Origin: Lycium barbarum
Lineage: Eukaryota > Streptophyta > Magnoliopsida > Solanales > Solanaceae
NCBI RefSeq assembly: GCF_019175385.1
Contig: NC_083337.1
Coordinates: forward strand, 19,391,885 to 19,455,884
Length of the DNA: 64,000 bases
Direction of reading: 5' to 3'
A model generated the notes under the pieces. That model worked only from the letters and a program-made list of their open reading frames with translations, was not told the origin of the DNA and did no database searches. The position numbers were made by a program, and so were the translations under genes. Positions within the stretch are counted from its first letter, which is position 1. The number at the start of each line of letters is the position of its first letter. Below, in pieces: positions 46,935 to 60,155 of this stretch.

Positions 46935-47226
46935 AATTGCCCCGCACGACCTTTGTCACGAAATTTTAGGGCCAAACGGTGTCTTAGCAAATTTTTCGGG
47001 AAGTTTTCGTAGCGGGTCCCACTCCGACCCAAATAGGTCGTTTGCTCTCCTAGCTATGTGGTTCTCATTTTAGCCTGCCAAACTCCCTATATTCGCCCCC
47101 CACATGCATAGATAGCCGCCTCGAATATTTTTATTGATTCGGATTCTTACCCTACTTTTACTGACACGCAGAAAGAAAACATCGCATAAAATACTAGAAG
47201 ACAGACCTATCATTGCACATATTCAT

Positions 47227-48670
47227 TCAGAAAAAGGGTAGTAATATACCTGGGTCTGCGTCTGGTGATGCCTCTGGGTCACGCCGACCAGTCAAAGCGT
47301 ATATGCAGTTCGAGGGACCGCTAGAACCTGAACCGCCACCGCGGCCTCGACCGCGTCCTGCCGGTGCTGGCATACCTCGCCCTCCAGGGCGTGCAACAGA
47401 TGGAGCAGATGATGAACCGGCGGCTGACCCTGTCGGCTGAGCCACACTACCAGAACCGCTAGCCAACGGACAGTCTCTCATAAAGTGGCCCTGACCACCA
47501 CAAGAAAAACAAGCTCCAATCGCTCGATAGCACTCCCCAGGATGAGACTTCCCGCAATGAGAACAACGGGGCCTGGGTGGTCTGGCCTGGCTGGGACCCC
47601 TGGATACCTGTGAACCTGCCACTCTGGGGCTCTGACCGGTCCCAGACGGTCCCGCACTATCCAATCGCTTATTAGAAGACTGTATGTCCCGGCCTGACAG
47701 AGGGAAGTATCCACTGGACTGATACTGAGGCTGCCCGCCCCGAGAATCTCCAGAATACCCCACTGATCTGGCCCTCTTGGGCCGTCTCCCATCATACTCT
47801 CTGCTGGGCCGAACTGCTCGGTGCCGGTTCTCCATCCCCTGGGCGTAGGCCTGTAGACGGGCAATGTCCATATCTGTCTGCAATGACACCGCCATACAGC
47901 CGTCAATCAGGTAACGATCCAACCCCGTAACATATCTATGCATCCGATCAGACATATCAGCTACCACGGCAGGGGCATACTGGGCCAGGGAATCAAATTC
48001 CAAATTATATTCACGAACGCTTCGACCCCTCTGCTGCAAATGTAGAAACCGATCAGCTCGCTCCCGTCGTAACTCTGGGGGGCAGAAAGTGGCGGGTGAA
48101 TGCTGTCACAAGCTGATCCCAAGTGGCTGGAGGGGCACCCTCTCCCCTAGACAACTCCCAAGTCTCGTACCAGTGGGTAGCAACATCTCGAAGTCTGTGC
48201 GAAGCCAGCTCGACCGACTCGGTCTCTGAAGCCCTAACTAAGTCCAGTGAGCGCCGCATCCCCCGAATAAAGTCATGGGGGTCCTCGTCGGGCTTAGACC
48301 CGAAAAACTCTGGAGGGCCACATAATAGAAACTCCCGAACTCTCAGGCTGTCCCGCCTGTCATCGTCCCTCCGCCCGCGTCTGCGAGCCTGAGCTGCTAC
48401 TAGTGTAGTCAGCAACTGTATAGCCTCCCTCAGGGTCCTATCCTCCGCCCCTGGCTGAGGAGCTGGAGTCTCAGGAGCGGGTACACGGACCTCTGGAGCT
48501 GCTGAAGGTCCTACTCCCGGCTGTACTAGTGGGGGTGTAGCAGACCCCTCAGAATGAGGCACATCCTCAGGCAAATCATAAACACGAGCCCGGGTAGCTC
48601 GCTGAGCCTGGCTAGTCTCTCCCATCCTCGCTTTGCCCTTCTGGGCCGCCGTTGCCTTCTTCGGAGGCAT
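47227..48670 (-). pseudogene. gag: Element E gag (single +1 frameshift)
   Basis: Start ATG at 48670 (MPPKKATAAQKGK). The core FFGSKPDEDPHDFIRGMRR is near 48300; the C-terminal half has knuckles CSHCGKSHPGEC (about 47561) and CFSCGGQGHFMRDC (about 47511). The frame breaks once: six G on the plus strand at 48077-48082 where C has five, just after the HFLPP segment. Otherwise both halves are open and align with the C gag end to end. The break could be a real mutation or a homopolymer sequencing error. Encodes capsid and nucleocapsid; no protease follows. Confidence 0.92.
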
Positions 48671-48857
48671 CACTGCAAACACAATAACGGGTCAGATCAG
48701 AATGACCCTAATAGCACAGCTCTATCGCACGATCTAAGATTCCAAAGAAAGTAATACCCTAAATGCCCTGTAGCTTCCTGTTTATAGATGTGGTGCACAA
48801 CACATCGATAAACAAGACTCTACGAGACACGGCCTGTAGAGATTCCGAGGACAAACT

Positions 48858-48869
48858 GCTCTGATACCA
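48858..48869 (-). other. Primer binding site of E
   Basis: Minus strand TGGTATCAGAGC, an exact initiator tRNA-Met match, four bases from the LTR. Confidence 0.92.
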
Positions 48870-48873
48870 CTTT

Positions 48874-51803
48874 TGTCACGACCCAGCCCCATGGGCTGCG
48901 ACTGGCACCCTACCTGGGTACCCAGACCAAACCGCATATTCATTTACCAAGTCCGAGCATATTCCAAAAATTCGTAAAAGTCATATCAACAGAATTTATA
49001 TCAAAATATGTCTTAAGCGGATGCACAAATCAGAATGTCATATCGAATCCAAACTGAGCGGCGGAATAGACATCGCCAGTCAAAAGTGCAACATAAGCAT
49101 AAGGGCCATTTAGGGCCATCAAAACAAACAGACCGCTTTAAGACCAGAAAACAAACTCAAACAAACATATATAGGACCTTCGCCCCACATATATGACTAC
49201 AGGCCTCTACGAACTCAAAACAAAGACATATGGCGAGACAGGGCCCCGCCGTACCCAAATAGTCAAATGTACAGAGTATATACACATAACAAAAGGAGTC
49301 TGTACCAAAAGGGGACTCCGAGTCAAGAAGGAGTACTCCGAAGTAGCAAAAAGTGAAGCCTACAGTGGAGGATCACCAATATCTGCACCTGCGGGCATGA
49401 AACGCAGCCCCCGAAGAAAGGGGGTCAGTACGAAATATGTACTGAGTATGTAAAGCACGGAGTACAGAAATATGGATCAAAACTGAAAGCAAATCAGATA
49501 ACAAAGTGGAGTACAATTCGGGATGTCAAAATTCGTATCAAAATCATATACGTATACATAATGCAAACGAAATCATGCAAACGCTTAGGAACGTGGTCGC
49601 CACTCCGACGCTGGCGCCCCACACAGCATAACACCAGAAGGTTACAAATCTCCGTATCTCCGAACACAAACACAAACATAGGTGAGCGTATCGCATCACG
49701 AGCCATATCACAGCATAACTCCAAACGGAACCCGGCCCTATGGCGAGGCCTGGGGAACCGTAACACAGCATACGGCCGAATTATTGTAAGGCGCACGAAT
49801 CATAACCGGCCCGGGAACTGGTGAACGAAGTCATAATAAGGCACGAGCGGAGTCGTGAGCAAACAAATGCAATTCACATTTCAAAATAGCCTTTCAAAAC
49901 TTAGTAGTCTCATAAGTCATTTCATAGTACAAAATAATCGAATACTTAGTCGATACAAAGTTTCATTTCACAAAACGTTTCCAAAATAGTACGTATAGCT
50001 CAAAACGTAACTTAGCGTATCGTAATATTCAAAACACATCCCGTAGGAGGAAGTCCCAAAATCGAAGGTGTCATTTCAAACTTTATTCAAAAGGACAGCC
50101 CAATAAGACAAATAGGGCGTCTCGGGGTTAGCGGGCCCACCTCGAGTCGAATTGAGGTGGCGAACATAATTTACGAACATTTAGGGGCCAAAAGTTCATA
50201 CGTAATCATTTCTAAGTTACCCGACCACGTTTCGATAGGTTTCGGACGATTGGTGGCATTCTAGCCAAAATAGAGCCCTTAGGCTTCAATTGAATTGAAT
50301 GAATAGTAACTTTTCTGTGGATCGGGTTTCGAGGAGCAGAGATGCTCCGGAGGTTCAAATATTCACCTAGCATACTAAGACATGCCAAACGAAGAAGTGG
50401 GAAGCTTTACATACCTTACAGACGTCGTATGCTCTCCCAAAAGTCAAGTCCCGTTTCGTCTGAAATCTGCAAATGGTCAAAGTTACCAATTGAGATTCTT
50501 AGGCTTAAAAATGCCATTAACTTCATTTTGGTCTACCGAAATTTCGGCAGCATTTCCCCTATAAATCTAACACCCCCGAGACTTAGCTCGGCTCAAAATA
50601 CATCAACAACAACAGCCCACACATCAATCAACATCACAAATCATAATCAAACCACTCTAGCTTCAAAGTTCTACTTTAGTACACAAGTTGGCAACTTTTC
50701 ATTCAAACTTCCAAGACTCCAAATCTATATCCACATCATTATATTCATTTACTCATTCAAGATTGTTCAATCACATCCCAAATACATTCCAAACCATATA
50801 CGAAAGTTCCCGAAATTCATTTTTTTTCCATATTCCATTCAAAACACCAAAAGTCACGACGAACATTCTAACTTGCGTCGTTTCATTCCGAATTCATTAA
50901 CATCAACCATAACTCACATTTAAAGTCTTTAGCACCCTAGATATACAATGATATACACAATTATACCAAAGGTATACACTTTCCGATAACGTTCCGAAAT
51001 CATTTTTCCAACGCCAATCCAATTCATCAATCAATCATTTACGACACAAAGGTCACAACGACACATTATACAAACTAAACAAGATCAATTTACATCACTT
51101 TCTTCTTCCTAGGGCTCACGGCCAACATGTAATACACACACACACTCACGGCTTTCTATATACATCAAGGTTACGGGATTCTCGTCTATTCTCAATCCTT
51201 AGCACATTCATCTCAATTCTATAACATTAGAGGGGCAAAATTCTTACCTTTTCTTGACTTTCCGAGTTGTCGCAAACGAGGCTCTTGTGCCAAACTAATT
51301 ATACCCCGTTGAAGAGGGTCTTGAGCACTTCACAACTATGTAGAAAGTAAGATTTTTGGATCAACAACAAAGCTTGGGAAATTTTTTTCTCTTCTTTCTT
51401 GCCTTCGGCCGAACCCCTATTTTGTGTGGTGTTCTTGAATTTGCTTTGTTTCAAGATAATTACTAAGTGTTGCTCTAGTATATATCCATATAGGGGTCAT
51501 GTGCATAGCACATGACCCTTTAAAAGTGGGCTTGGGCCAATGCTATGGCCGGCCACCCCTTCAAAATCTTGGGCCTCATTTTGTGTTGTATTTCCTTGGC
51601 CCAACTCATAAAACGTCCCGTTTTGTAATTCCCGAAACTAATTTCTGAAATTCCAAATTTACCCTCGGCCTTCCCCGAGGTCTTGACATTAATGATTCCA
51701 TAACCAACATAGTCATATTCACTAAAATCAAAATATTTCCTTATAACACACAAGTCATAATTATTTCTTGATTTCCAATTATACGAAAACACGGGACATA
51801 ACA
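48874..51803 (-). repeat. Element E 5' LTR
   Basis: 2930 bp, differing from the 3' LTR at scattered single bases. TATA at 51485-51479 and dyad at 51494-51518. It drives gag on the minus strand. Confidence 0.93.
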
Positions 51804-53842
51804 AGTGCTCCTGTGAATCTGCTGAATAACTCCAAAGAATCTGGGCCGCTTCCCTGCCTACCTGTGGGCATGAACACAGCGTCTAAAAAGAAAGGACGTC
51901 AGTACGAACAATGCACTGAGTATGTAAGGCGTACACAATAACATGATAAAGAGATGCAAGAATGTAAGGTAAAGGGGTAACCTGTAACTGATTGCCTCTT
52001 AAGGTGGAGTTATGCATGCTAACTCATATAATACACAACTTCATATCATTTAAGCATATGTATGTACTGCCCAACCATATAGGTACGGTGTGATCATCGT
52101 TAGCCCGCGTACGGGGTAAACATCTCAAGCCCTCCTCTAGTGGTGTCTGCCCATGCCATCTAGACATAGTGTATATGATGTCCGCCTTAGCGGTGTCTGC
52201 CCGGCCATATAGGCACGATGTAATCTCATTATTATATACTTATTATAAAGCATGCATAAGAACTCAAGTAAGGCTACGACTTTATCGGGGTGACGTAAGG
52301 TCGAGAACCCCCTGATGCCATTATGGAGTAGTCATGATCATCATGTCTTACCTTGAAGGAACTCGCATCATAAGGTGAGTCTAACAACAATGAATTCGAT
52401 CAAGGAATCATTAGCTTCATAAGAATATCATGACATGAGCTTTAGGGTCTCTAGATTTACATTCATCGTTATCATTACCACCTTCATAACACCTCTTTTA
52501 TCATGATCTTATGATTAGCACTTAATAACCATAGACTTATAATTTCCGGAATATGAGAAAGTCATGGAAAGATAAAGGAAGTCATATTAGAGGAATCATG
52601 CCTTAGAAAGAGAAGGGACTAGCCTCACATACCTTTACGTCACTCTAAATTTTCCGACTAAGTGCTCCCCTCCAATACTGACAATTCTACATTCAAGAGA
52701 ATTCGTACTAATAGATAATCGGAAACATACTTGAGGCTAAACTAAGGCGACAAAGGGATAACGAAATTTGGGCAGCACTTCCTTTATTTCTACAACGTTC
52801 TCCATATAATATAATATCCCAAACATCAATAACAACATCCATAATATCATAGTCAATAAATTCTATTAAGCTAGACATTATTCCATCAAAATTCCCTCTC
52901 AAAGTCATCCATAACCACAGTATGCTTATTCCACATTCTTAATATTATTCATAAAAATATTATACCCATTTCATACCAAGAATACTAACTCAATTGAACC
53001 TACTACTCAATATACCATTATTTTCATATTTGAGCTCATATTCTATGTTCTTCTTCAATCCAACATATTCAACCATTCAATACTCTTATAACCATAAAAT
53101 GAAAGCAAAGCTCACCTTTGATTATGTAAGAAGGGGTTTTGGATGGAAATGCTTCACTTGGAGAAAACCCTAGCTTCAATTCCGAAGAAATTTCTATCTT
53201 CCATCAACCCTAGTTAGCATTCTTGCACTTGATTCTACTAGTTTTTGGTATTTGATCCTTGATTTCCCTTGAATTTATGTTAATGAAGTGTGTGGAGTAT
53301 TGTAGAGGTTTCTTGAGGTGTGGATAAAGGATGAAATGAAAAATGAGGACTTGGGGGTCTCTTTTATAAAAAACTAAAAGCTGCCCGACGAGGATTATAC
53401 GGGCCTTTATACGGTCCGTATAAGTGGCCGTATAATACCTCCAGTGAAAGACCCCTCTCTGGACAGGTTATACGGGTCGTATAAGTGGCCGTATAACTCA
53501 CAATATCCGAAATTGATCCCGTTGTTTCGTTTAACTTCCAATCCTTATGGAACCTTCCTAACACTTCTTTAATACTTCATTAAAAACCTACTGAGCGTTA
53601 TAGCTCTTCCTCAAGACATTATTAAGTCGACATTAGCTCTGTACTTCGCAAAACCTTTCTAAAACACAACTTATACTTTGCCTTCCCCAACGAACTTCCT
53701 TCTCTTGCCTCAAATGTCTGTGGAATCTTAATTAGAATCGCTAAGTACCCCTTCTTACTTTTAGGGACATCATATACATCTTATCCGGCGCTAGTCTCTT
53801 TACCGCCCAACGACATGAAATTTTTCGAGGTGTAACAAAATG

Positions 53843-54179
53843 TAAGGATTGGAAATGAAGGATTTTAACTAGCCATTAAATAGAATTCTGGTCCACGTCA
53901 TCCGCCGTAGCATTCGAGGGTCCGTTACACTAGGACTACTCCCGCGTCCTACCCTCTACCACAGCGGAGCCCTATACAGTATGGCACACCACTGCGAATC
54001 ACCATGACACACCATAGCTAACCAGGCCTAGCTGAGGCGGGTCCGCTACAGCTCATATTGTGGCCGCCACAGCGGGCATCAGGCACCAGTTGCAATGCTT
54101 GATTTTCACTAACTCAATTCCAAAACTCGACAATCACCATGGACCTCCCAGTTACAAATCAAACATGCAACCATACATA
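53843..54179 (-). repeat. Old LTR fragment (F-like) next to the Tat relic
   Basis: Continuation of 5451-5626 across element A. It holds a CCGC/GCGG-rich stretch (about 53940-54090) like the one in F at 55405-55450. No coding sequence seen. The exact border with the Tat relic is uncertain. Confidence 0.4.
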
Positions 54180-54894
54180 AACACACGCTCTGCACCCGAA
54201 TGGTTGCAGCAGATTCCCTCATGAACTTCTCTCATTACATAGTCGCCTTCTTTAGGTCCTGCACAACGTGCCATCGAACCGTAAAGCACCTCTGATACAA
54301 CACATCATCTATGAGGCAATATCGAGTAGCCTTAGCTCTTACGGCTCTGGAGGCTTTTAGGTCTTTGGCCCGTGCTTCCGGTAATCTAGGAACTCATTCC
54401 TCTAATCCCATACCAAACTTGTGGAATTGACCTCATCATAACCTGTAGGATCTAATGGCGATTGAAGCAAATGAACCACTGACTCGGCATTTGGGCCTGC
54501 TGACTCCATGGATGAACCTAAATTGGCAAGTGCATCCACTTTACATTTTCTTCCCTTGGTATGTGCACCACTATCCACTCCTGAAATCTGCAAAGCAACT
54601 TTAAAGCCTTTTTAGATATCGCAACATGCGGTCCTCATTTGCTTCAAAAACTCTGTGTACTTGATTCACCACCAGTAAAGAGTCGCACTTTGCCTTTATT
54701 ACCTCCGAACCTAGCCCCCAGCCTAATTCTAAACCTGCAATCAAAGCTTCATACTCGGTATCGTGGTTAATTAAGGGCACACTATGTATTGCCTGCCTTA
54801 AAATTTTTGGTTGGAGTGTGCAAGACTATTCCTAGACTGATTCCTTTAACATTTGACGCCCCATCAATATAGAGTAGCCAAACCCTAGGGGTAG
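54180..54894 (-). pseudogene. Element I (Tat lineage): second RNase H and start of integrase, broken
   Basis: Minus strand from 54894: WLLYIDGASN, then TEYEALIAGLELG, CDSLLVVNQVH and a KVDALANLGSS segment. This is the additional, archaeal-type RNase H typical of Tat/Ogre-lineage Ty3 elements. Downstream (about 54350-54190) come LIDDVLYQR-like and EGICCNHSGA segments that resemble the integrase N-terminus, whose zinc-finger region is mostly missing. Several frameshifts. Continues from 57616 across solo LTR F. Confidence 0.8.
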
Positions 54895-57610
54895 TGTAAC
54901 AACCCGTTTGGTCGTTATTTCTTTTTCGATGCTTTTGACCCTTTCCTGAGCTTTTTTAGAACACATTTGACATGAGGGGACCATTGACACACTTTTCAAG
55001 GTCTGTGGATATGATTTGGGTGATTTTGTGGGAAATTTGGGCTGAAAAGCGAAAAAGAATTGACTCAAATTTGACTTTTGGGTAAACAGACCTTTTTCGG
55101 GAATCTGTCAATTTTGAGAGGTTCGGATGGCCTTTTAGAACTTGTTTGTATATTCGATTCAGTTCCTAAAGCACTCAGGTGCATTTTGGGACTTGGGATA
55201 GAAAGTTGGTTTTGAGGTATCATGGGTTGACTCAGTCAGCGAGACCTCCGTTGGGAATTTCGAGGCCACGAGTGCGTTCATAGCGTGTTTTTATATATGT
55301 CTACGTATATGGTTTATGAGTAGATGGTCTCGGGTGATAGTCGAGATTTCGGGTTGAATTAGTGAAGCTTGTGTAATTTCTGGTGTCTGGTGCACCGTTT
55401 AAGCGAAACCAGGGCCGCGGCAGTGGTACCGCTGTAGCGGTGGCCCTGCCGCTACAACGTCCTTGTGTATTTTGGGCAGGGTCACAGAAGCGGTCAAGGG
55501 ACTGTGGAAGCAGGAGTGCTGGAGCGGCTAATGGACCGCGCGAGCAGGTGACAGGCAGTTAGATTCATTAAATGTGTATTAAAAGCCCTAAGTTGTTCAT
55601 TCAATACCACTTTGAAAATAGAGCTATTGGGACCATTTCAAGGAATTTCTTGGGGGGAAATCATTGTGGTAAGTTCCTTCACTTTCCTTTCCATTCCATG
55701 TTACATTAATCACCTTGGGAATCCATTAAACATGCTAGTTTCCTTAAGAAATGGTGGATTGAAAGAGAGTTTTGTGGGTTCTTCATTCTAGGCTATTAAA
55801 TCTTGAATTAATGATTAGGTTAGCTCCTTTAAGCATGGGATTTATGGTTAGAGTCTACTATTTCATGATTTCTTCATTATTAGTGAGTAATTTGTGAAAT
55901 TGGAAGTTAGGGTTCATACCCAAATTTGGGGGTTTTGCCTAGAATCTAAATTTAAGTGATTTGTTAGTTATTCTAGCTTATAATTGATGGGAATTGATCA
56001 CCTAGAACATTAATTTCATATTGAGACCTATAGATTCCTAATTTCATATTTTTATTTCATAAACCCCATTCTATAGGTGGGATTTGGGTCTTGAATAGAA
56101 GTAAGGGTTGAATGATGTTTCTTATTGATTCTGATTTCATAATTCGGATATGATTAGACCACCATTATCACGAGGCACAAAGGAAGGGTAAGACTAATAT
56201 TTGAATGTTGGAGATTTGTTGTTCGACTTTTCATATTTGCATGTAAACCTTCGGGTATGACATTGGGTTGGATATTGTCTTAGGTTGGGCCTTGTTGAAT
56301 GATTTGGGGAATAGCCACCCCGTTGCGTTGTTGACTGATCTTGTTCTATTTACATATTGGCTTGTTTACACGTTGAGACATTGGATATTGGTGATTAGTG
56401 ATATATCATGATTATGATATTGCAGTACCTTACTTTGATTTTATATTGAGATGAGAATTGTGTTTCCATTGTGGCTTATTGTGTAGTCTTATTATTTGAT
56501 ATTACTTGTGCGTCATGTGTGGTACTGTTTGGGATTGAATTACATTTATTATACGATGCAATTATTTGATATTACATTGCATCGTATTCATACTCATTTA
56601 CATGATACATTGATATTGGCTTTTTATGGTACCAAGGATGGAAAGTGATAAGGAAATACATATGCATTGAGACACATTTGATACGAGTCATCTCTGGGTT
56701 GTGTGGAGAGTGACCGGTACTATTCTGAGACTTATTGTATATCGAGTCATCTTTGGGTTGTGTGCGGAATGACTGATATGCGGTGTATTGGTTGGATATG
56801 GAGTCATCTCCGGCTGTGTGTGAAGTGACTGTTATATGGACTTCACGGGTCCCCTATGGGTTGTGCTGCCGAGATGTGATGTTCCATCGTTGGAGTATAT
56901 GTGTACGGTGCATATGCATTGCATTCATCATTCATACATCATTGCATTGGATTGTACCTCTTGGTTTTCTCTGATATGGTTGTGATATGATTATGATATA
57001 CTGGTTTGTATTGGTTATACTGAGACTTGGGACAGTTGGGTTTAGATGCTATAACATAGGTGATGACTTTTACCGTGGTTATTGATTCGTGTTGACTTGT
57101 ACCTTGTTGTTTTACGTGTTTATCTTGCTTTATTATCATTATATACGTTAGCTAGTCTCAGTCGGCCTATGATACCTACCAGTACTTGTTGTTTGTACTG
57201 ACCTACACTTGCTGCATTCTTTTATGAATGCAGAGTACCAGGTTGTATTTGCTTCTACCCCTTATGGATGATTATCGAGGTTACTGCCGAGTCTATTTAA
57301 GGTGAGCATGAGGACGTTCGCTGCCCGAAGACTCTTCTTAATATTTATGTGTTATTTCTAGTTTGAGACATCATTTGAGATTTTATGTAATATTCAGACC
57401 TGTAGTATTGGTAGAGCTCTTGTATGACCAGACCAGATACTGGGGCTGGATTTTCACTACTTCCGCACTTCTTTATATTATTATCGTGAGACTTATGTTA
57501 TTATATTTTCTTCCGTTATACTTATGTTTTATGATTGTTGGGATAAGGCTTCGCCTATTGAGGTGGGAAAGGTAGGTGCCCACATGACTTAGTAAAATTA
57601 GGTCGTGATA
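54895..57610 (+). mobile_element. Solo LTR F inside element I
   Basis: TGTAACAACCCG to GGTCGTGATA (final TGACA changed to TGATA), 2716 bp. TSD ggtag at 54890-54894 and 57611-57615. No internal region. It has a GC-rich palindromic patch at 55405-55455, a TATTAAAAGCCC TATA-like site at about 55578, and a hairpin module at 57179-57233. Confidence 0.9.
57179..57233 (+). other. LTR hairpin module, F (most diverged)
   Basis: Hairpin 1 CAGTAC/GTACTG with a 9-nt loop; hairpin 2 is not evident; the hairpin 3 equivalent is CTGCATTC/GAATGCAG around TTTTAT. Confidence 0.6.
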
Positions 57611-57615
57611 GGTAG

Positions 57616-58960
57616 TCCCCGAGACCAGAGAGGCTTCTTTCTCTGCTTGATGAGCCACGCCCGGATTGAAATTAGCAAAACATTGCTAAGCCTTGAGACT
57701 TGATCGCAGTCCGGTCGTCCCGAGAGTTCAGGTTTGTGGAGTGCATTCCACAAAGGGAACGTAGTCACTACGTCAATTGAGTGGCACTGGAAGTAAGGCT
57801 TGAGCTTTCGTGAAGCCATCACTAAAGCAAAAGCCAACCTTTCCAGAGGTGGGTACCGAGGTTCGGCCCCTGTCATAATTCTACTCACGTAATAAATAGG
57901 AAATTGTGTACCTTTCTGTTCTCATACCAAAAACTGCACTTTCCGCAACCTCGGAAATGGTTAGGTACACCAAAAGTTGTTCTCCATCCCTCGGCTTTGA
58001 CATAAGTGGAGGACTAGATAGGTATGCTTTCATATTGCGAAGCACCTACTGGCACTCTGACGTCCATTCAAGTCGTTCTTCTTCTTGAGTAGTGAGAAAA
58101 ACTAATGGCATTTTTCTGAGGACCAGGATATAAACCTGCTAAGGGCGCGATCGGACTGGTCAACCACTGTACTGCCTTCACGTTGTCCAATGAATCAAAA
58201 ATATCCTCGATTGCTTTGATTGTTTCCTAGTTCACCCCTATCCCTCTTTGAAAGACTATAAAACCCAAGAATTTCCCCAAGCCCACTCTGAAGGCACATT
58301 TCTCCGGGTTCAACTTTATATTAAACTTCCTTAGGATGCCGAACGTTTCCTGCAAATGGCTTAAGTGGTCTCCTATATGGAGGATCTTAACAAGTATGTC
58401 ATCTATATATACTTCCATTATTTTCTCTATTTGTTGTTCAAACATTTTATTCACGAGCTTTTGATAAGCGGCTCCTGCGTTCTTTAACCCGAAGGGTATC
58501 ACATTATAACAATAAGTTTTGAAATTTGTGATGAAGGATGTTTTCTCTCGTTCCTCCGGGTTCATCCTAATATGGCTATACCTGGAGTACGCATCGAGGA
58601 AACTCATCATCTCATGCCCGGTCATTGTATCGATCATTTGATCTAATACTCAGAAGCAAAAACGAGTCCTTCAGGCATGCTTTGTTAAGATCTTTAAAAT
58701 TGATACACAGTCTAAGCTTATTTCCTTCTAAACTTATTTCCTTTCTTAGGTACTATGCCTACGTTTGCTAACCAATCAGGTATTTAACTTCCCGGATAGA
58801 TCCTATGTTAAGTAATCTAGATACCTCTTCTTTGACAAACTTGTTGCGAACCTTGGCTGTGGTTTGCTTTTTCTGTCATACTAGGGGAAACTGAGATAGT
58901 AAAGAGTTAACTCCTTGAACTCCGGGGTCAACTCCGAGCCTAAGTATGCCTTTCTTTTTG
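57616..58960 (-). pseudogene. Element I (Tat lineage): reverse transcriptase and RNase H, broken
   Basis: RT from about 58930: LRLCINFKDLNKACLKDSF, then GHEMMSFLDAYSRYSHIRM, VIPFGLKNAGAAYQKLVNKMF, MEVYIDDILVK (catalytic DD) and LNPEKCAFRVGLGKFLGFIV. These are typical of Tat/Athila-type RT, distinct from the Tekay RT next door. RNase H follows, with YPPLERLAFALVMASRKLKPYF at 57888 down to 57616. Stops lie near 58640 and 58226. The 5' side (gag, protease) is missing at the junction with G. Confidence 0.85.
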
Positions 58961-58983
58961 GTAGATCATGACGCAAGGCGACC

Positions 58984-59787
58984 TAACTTCTGAGTTAGCT
59001 TCGTTAAGGGTGCAGAAATAGAAGAAAATTATTCTACAAATCTTCTGTAATAGCCTGCCAGTCCCAGAAAGCTACGGATCTCTGTAGGTGTTATAGGCCT
59101 TGGCCAAGTCTTCACAACCTCAATCTTTTAAGTATCTACTCGAATGCCGTCAGCTGAGATGACATGGCCAAGAAAAGTTACAGAATTCAACCAGAACTCG
59201 CATTTTGAAAAGTTGGCATATAATTCTCGAGTCCGAAGAATTGCAAGGATAGTACATAAATGATCTACATGCTCTGCTTCTGATCGGGAGTATACCAGAA
59301 TGTCATCAATAAACACAATTACGAATAAATCTAAGAAAGACCTGAACACATTATTCATCTAATTCATGAACATTGTCGGGGCATTAGTCAATCCAAACGA
59401 CATTACCCGAAATTCATAGTGACCATATCCTGTTCTGAAAGCCGTTTTCGCAATATCCTCTTCTCTAACCCTCAATTGGTGATATCCTGATCTTAGATCT
59501 ATCTTTGAAAAGAACTTAGCACCTTGCAATTGATCAAACAAGTCGTCGATCATCGGAAATGGATACTTATTCTTTATTGTCACCTTATTCAATTGCCTGT
59601 AGTTAATGCACATTCGCAGAGAACCATCTTTCTTTCTTACGAACAAGAAAGGTGCTCCCCATGGTGATGAACTTGGCCTAATAAATCCCTTTTCGAGTAA
59701 ATCCTTTAGTTGTGCCATTAGCCCTCTCAATTCTACAGGAGCCATTCTGTAAGGAGGAATGGATATGGGTTTGGTATTTGGTAGCAC
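58984..59787 (-). pseudogene. Element G (Tekay-like): reverse transcriptase, 3' truncated
   Basis: [18 protein letters not shown] (about 59735), [46 protein letters not shown], then a stop at 59358 where A reads on, then [18 protein letters not shown] (catalytic DD) and [13 protein letters not shown]. It aligns with A 12750-13560. It stops abruptly at about 58984, where Tat sequence begins; no RNase H or integrase. Confidence 0.88.
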
Positions 59788-59892
59788 ATTGATAGTAAAA
59801 TCAATCTCTCATTCTGGCAGAAGACCTGGAAGCTCATTTGAAAATACATCCGGATACTTATTTACTACCAGAACGGATTGAAGAGTTGGTGG

Positions 59893-60155
59893 TTATGCTT
59901 CGGTGTCATGAACCAGGACTAAATGATAACTATAGCCCTTATCAGTCATCTTCCTCACCTTGAGGTAGGAAATAAACCTACCTCTTTGGGATGCTGTATT
60001 ACCTTTCCATTCAAGCACTGGTTCTCCCGAAAATTGGAATCGAACCATTTTCTTTCTACAATAAATATTAGCATAACATGAGGCCAGCCAATCCATGCCC
60101 ATAATAACATCGAAATCTGTCATTTTCAGCTCGACCAAATAAACTACAGTATGAC
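59893..60155 (-). pseudogene. Element G protease region, interrupted by H
   Basis: LVELKMTDFDVIMGMDWLASCYANIYC matches the A region just after the protease active site. The active-site part lies on the far side of the H insertion at 60156, outside what I can trace. Confidence 0.82.

Larger units (their letters stand above)
42522..51803 (-). mobile_element. Element E: gag-only (TR-GAG-like) LTR retrotransposon, direct LTRs
   Basis: TSD agtgc at 42517-42521 and 51804-51808. Two direct LTRs of about 2.93 kb (42522-45450 and 48874-51803), nearly identical, so this is a young insertion. Minus-strand order: 5' LTR, primer site 48869-48858, gag 48670-47227, a 1.8-kb non-coding region with the 5S-like segment and TCTGAT array, hairpin, polypurine tract 45463-45451, 3' LTR. 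Close relative of C in LTR and gag. No pol. Confidence 0.94.
5627..53837 (-). mobile_element. Element A: Tekay/Del-like chromovirus LTR retrotransposon split by nested insertions
   Basis: On the minus strand the order is 5' LTR (53837 to 42206, less E), PBS (42201-42190), gag, protease, RT, RNase H, integrase with chromodomain, polypurine tract, 3' LTR (10506 to 5627, less J). The 5-bp duplication aaatg flanks the outer ends, so this is one insertion. After removing nested elements the LTRs are about 2.33 and 2.35 kb. Protein order (integrase last, then chromodomain) defines a chromovirus, and the chromodomain style fits Tekay/Del. Genes contain many stops. LTR copies differ by indels, including one of roughly 75 bp near 42270-42330, so the insertion is fairly old. 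Confidence 0.93.
42206..53837 (-). repeat. Element A 5' LTR (interrupted by E)
   Basis: The A sequence is 42206-42521 plus 51809-53837, about 2345 bp. The hairpin module is at 51861-51930 (hairpin 3 CTGTG/CACAG), the TATA box at 53361-53368, and TACGG-type palindromes at about 53395-53500. Confidence 0.92.
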
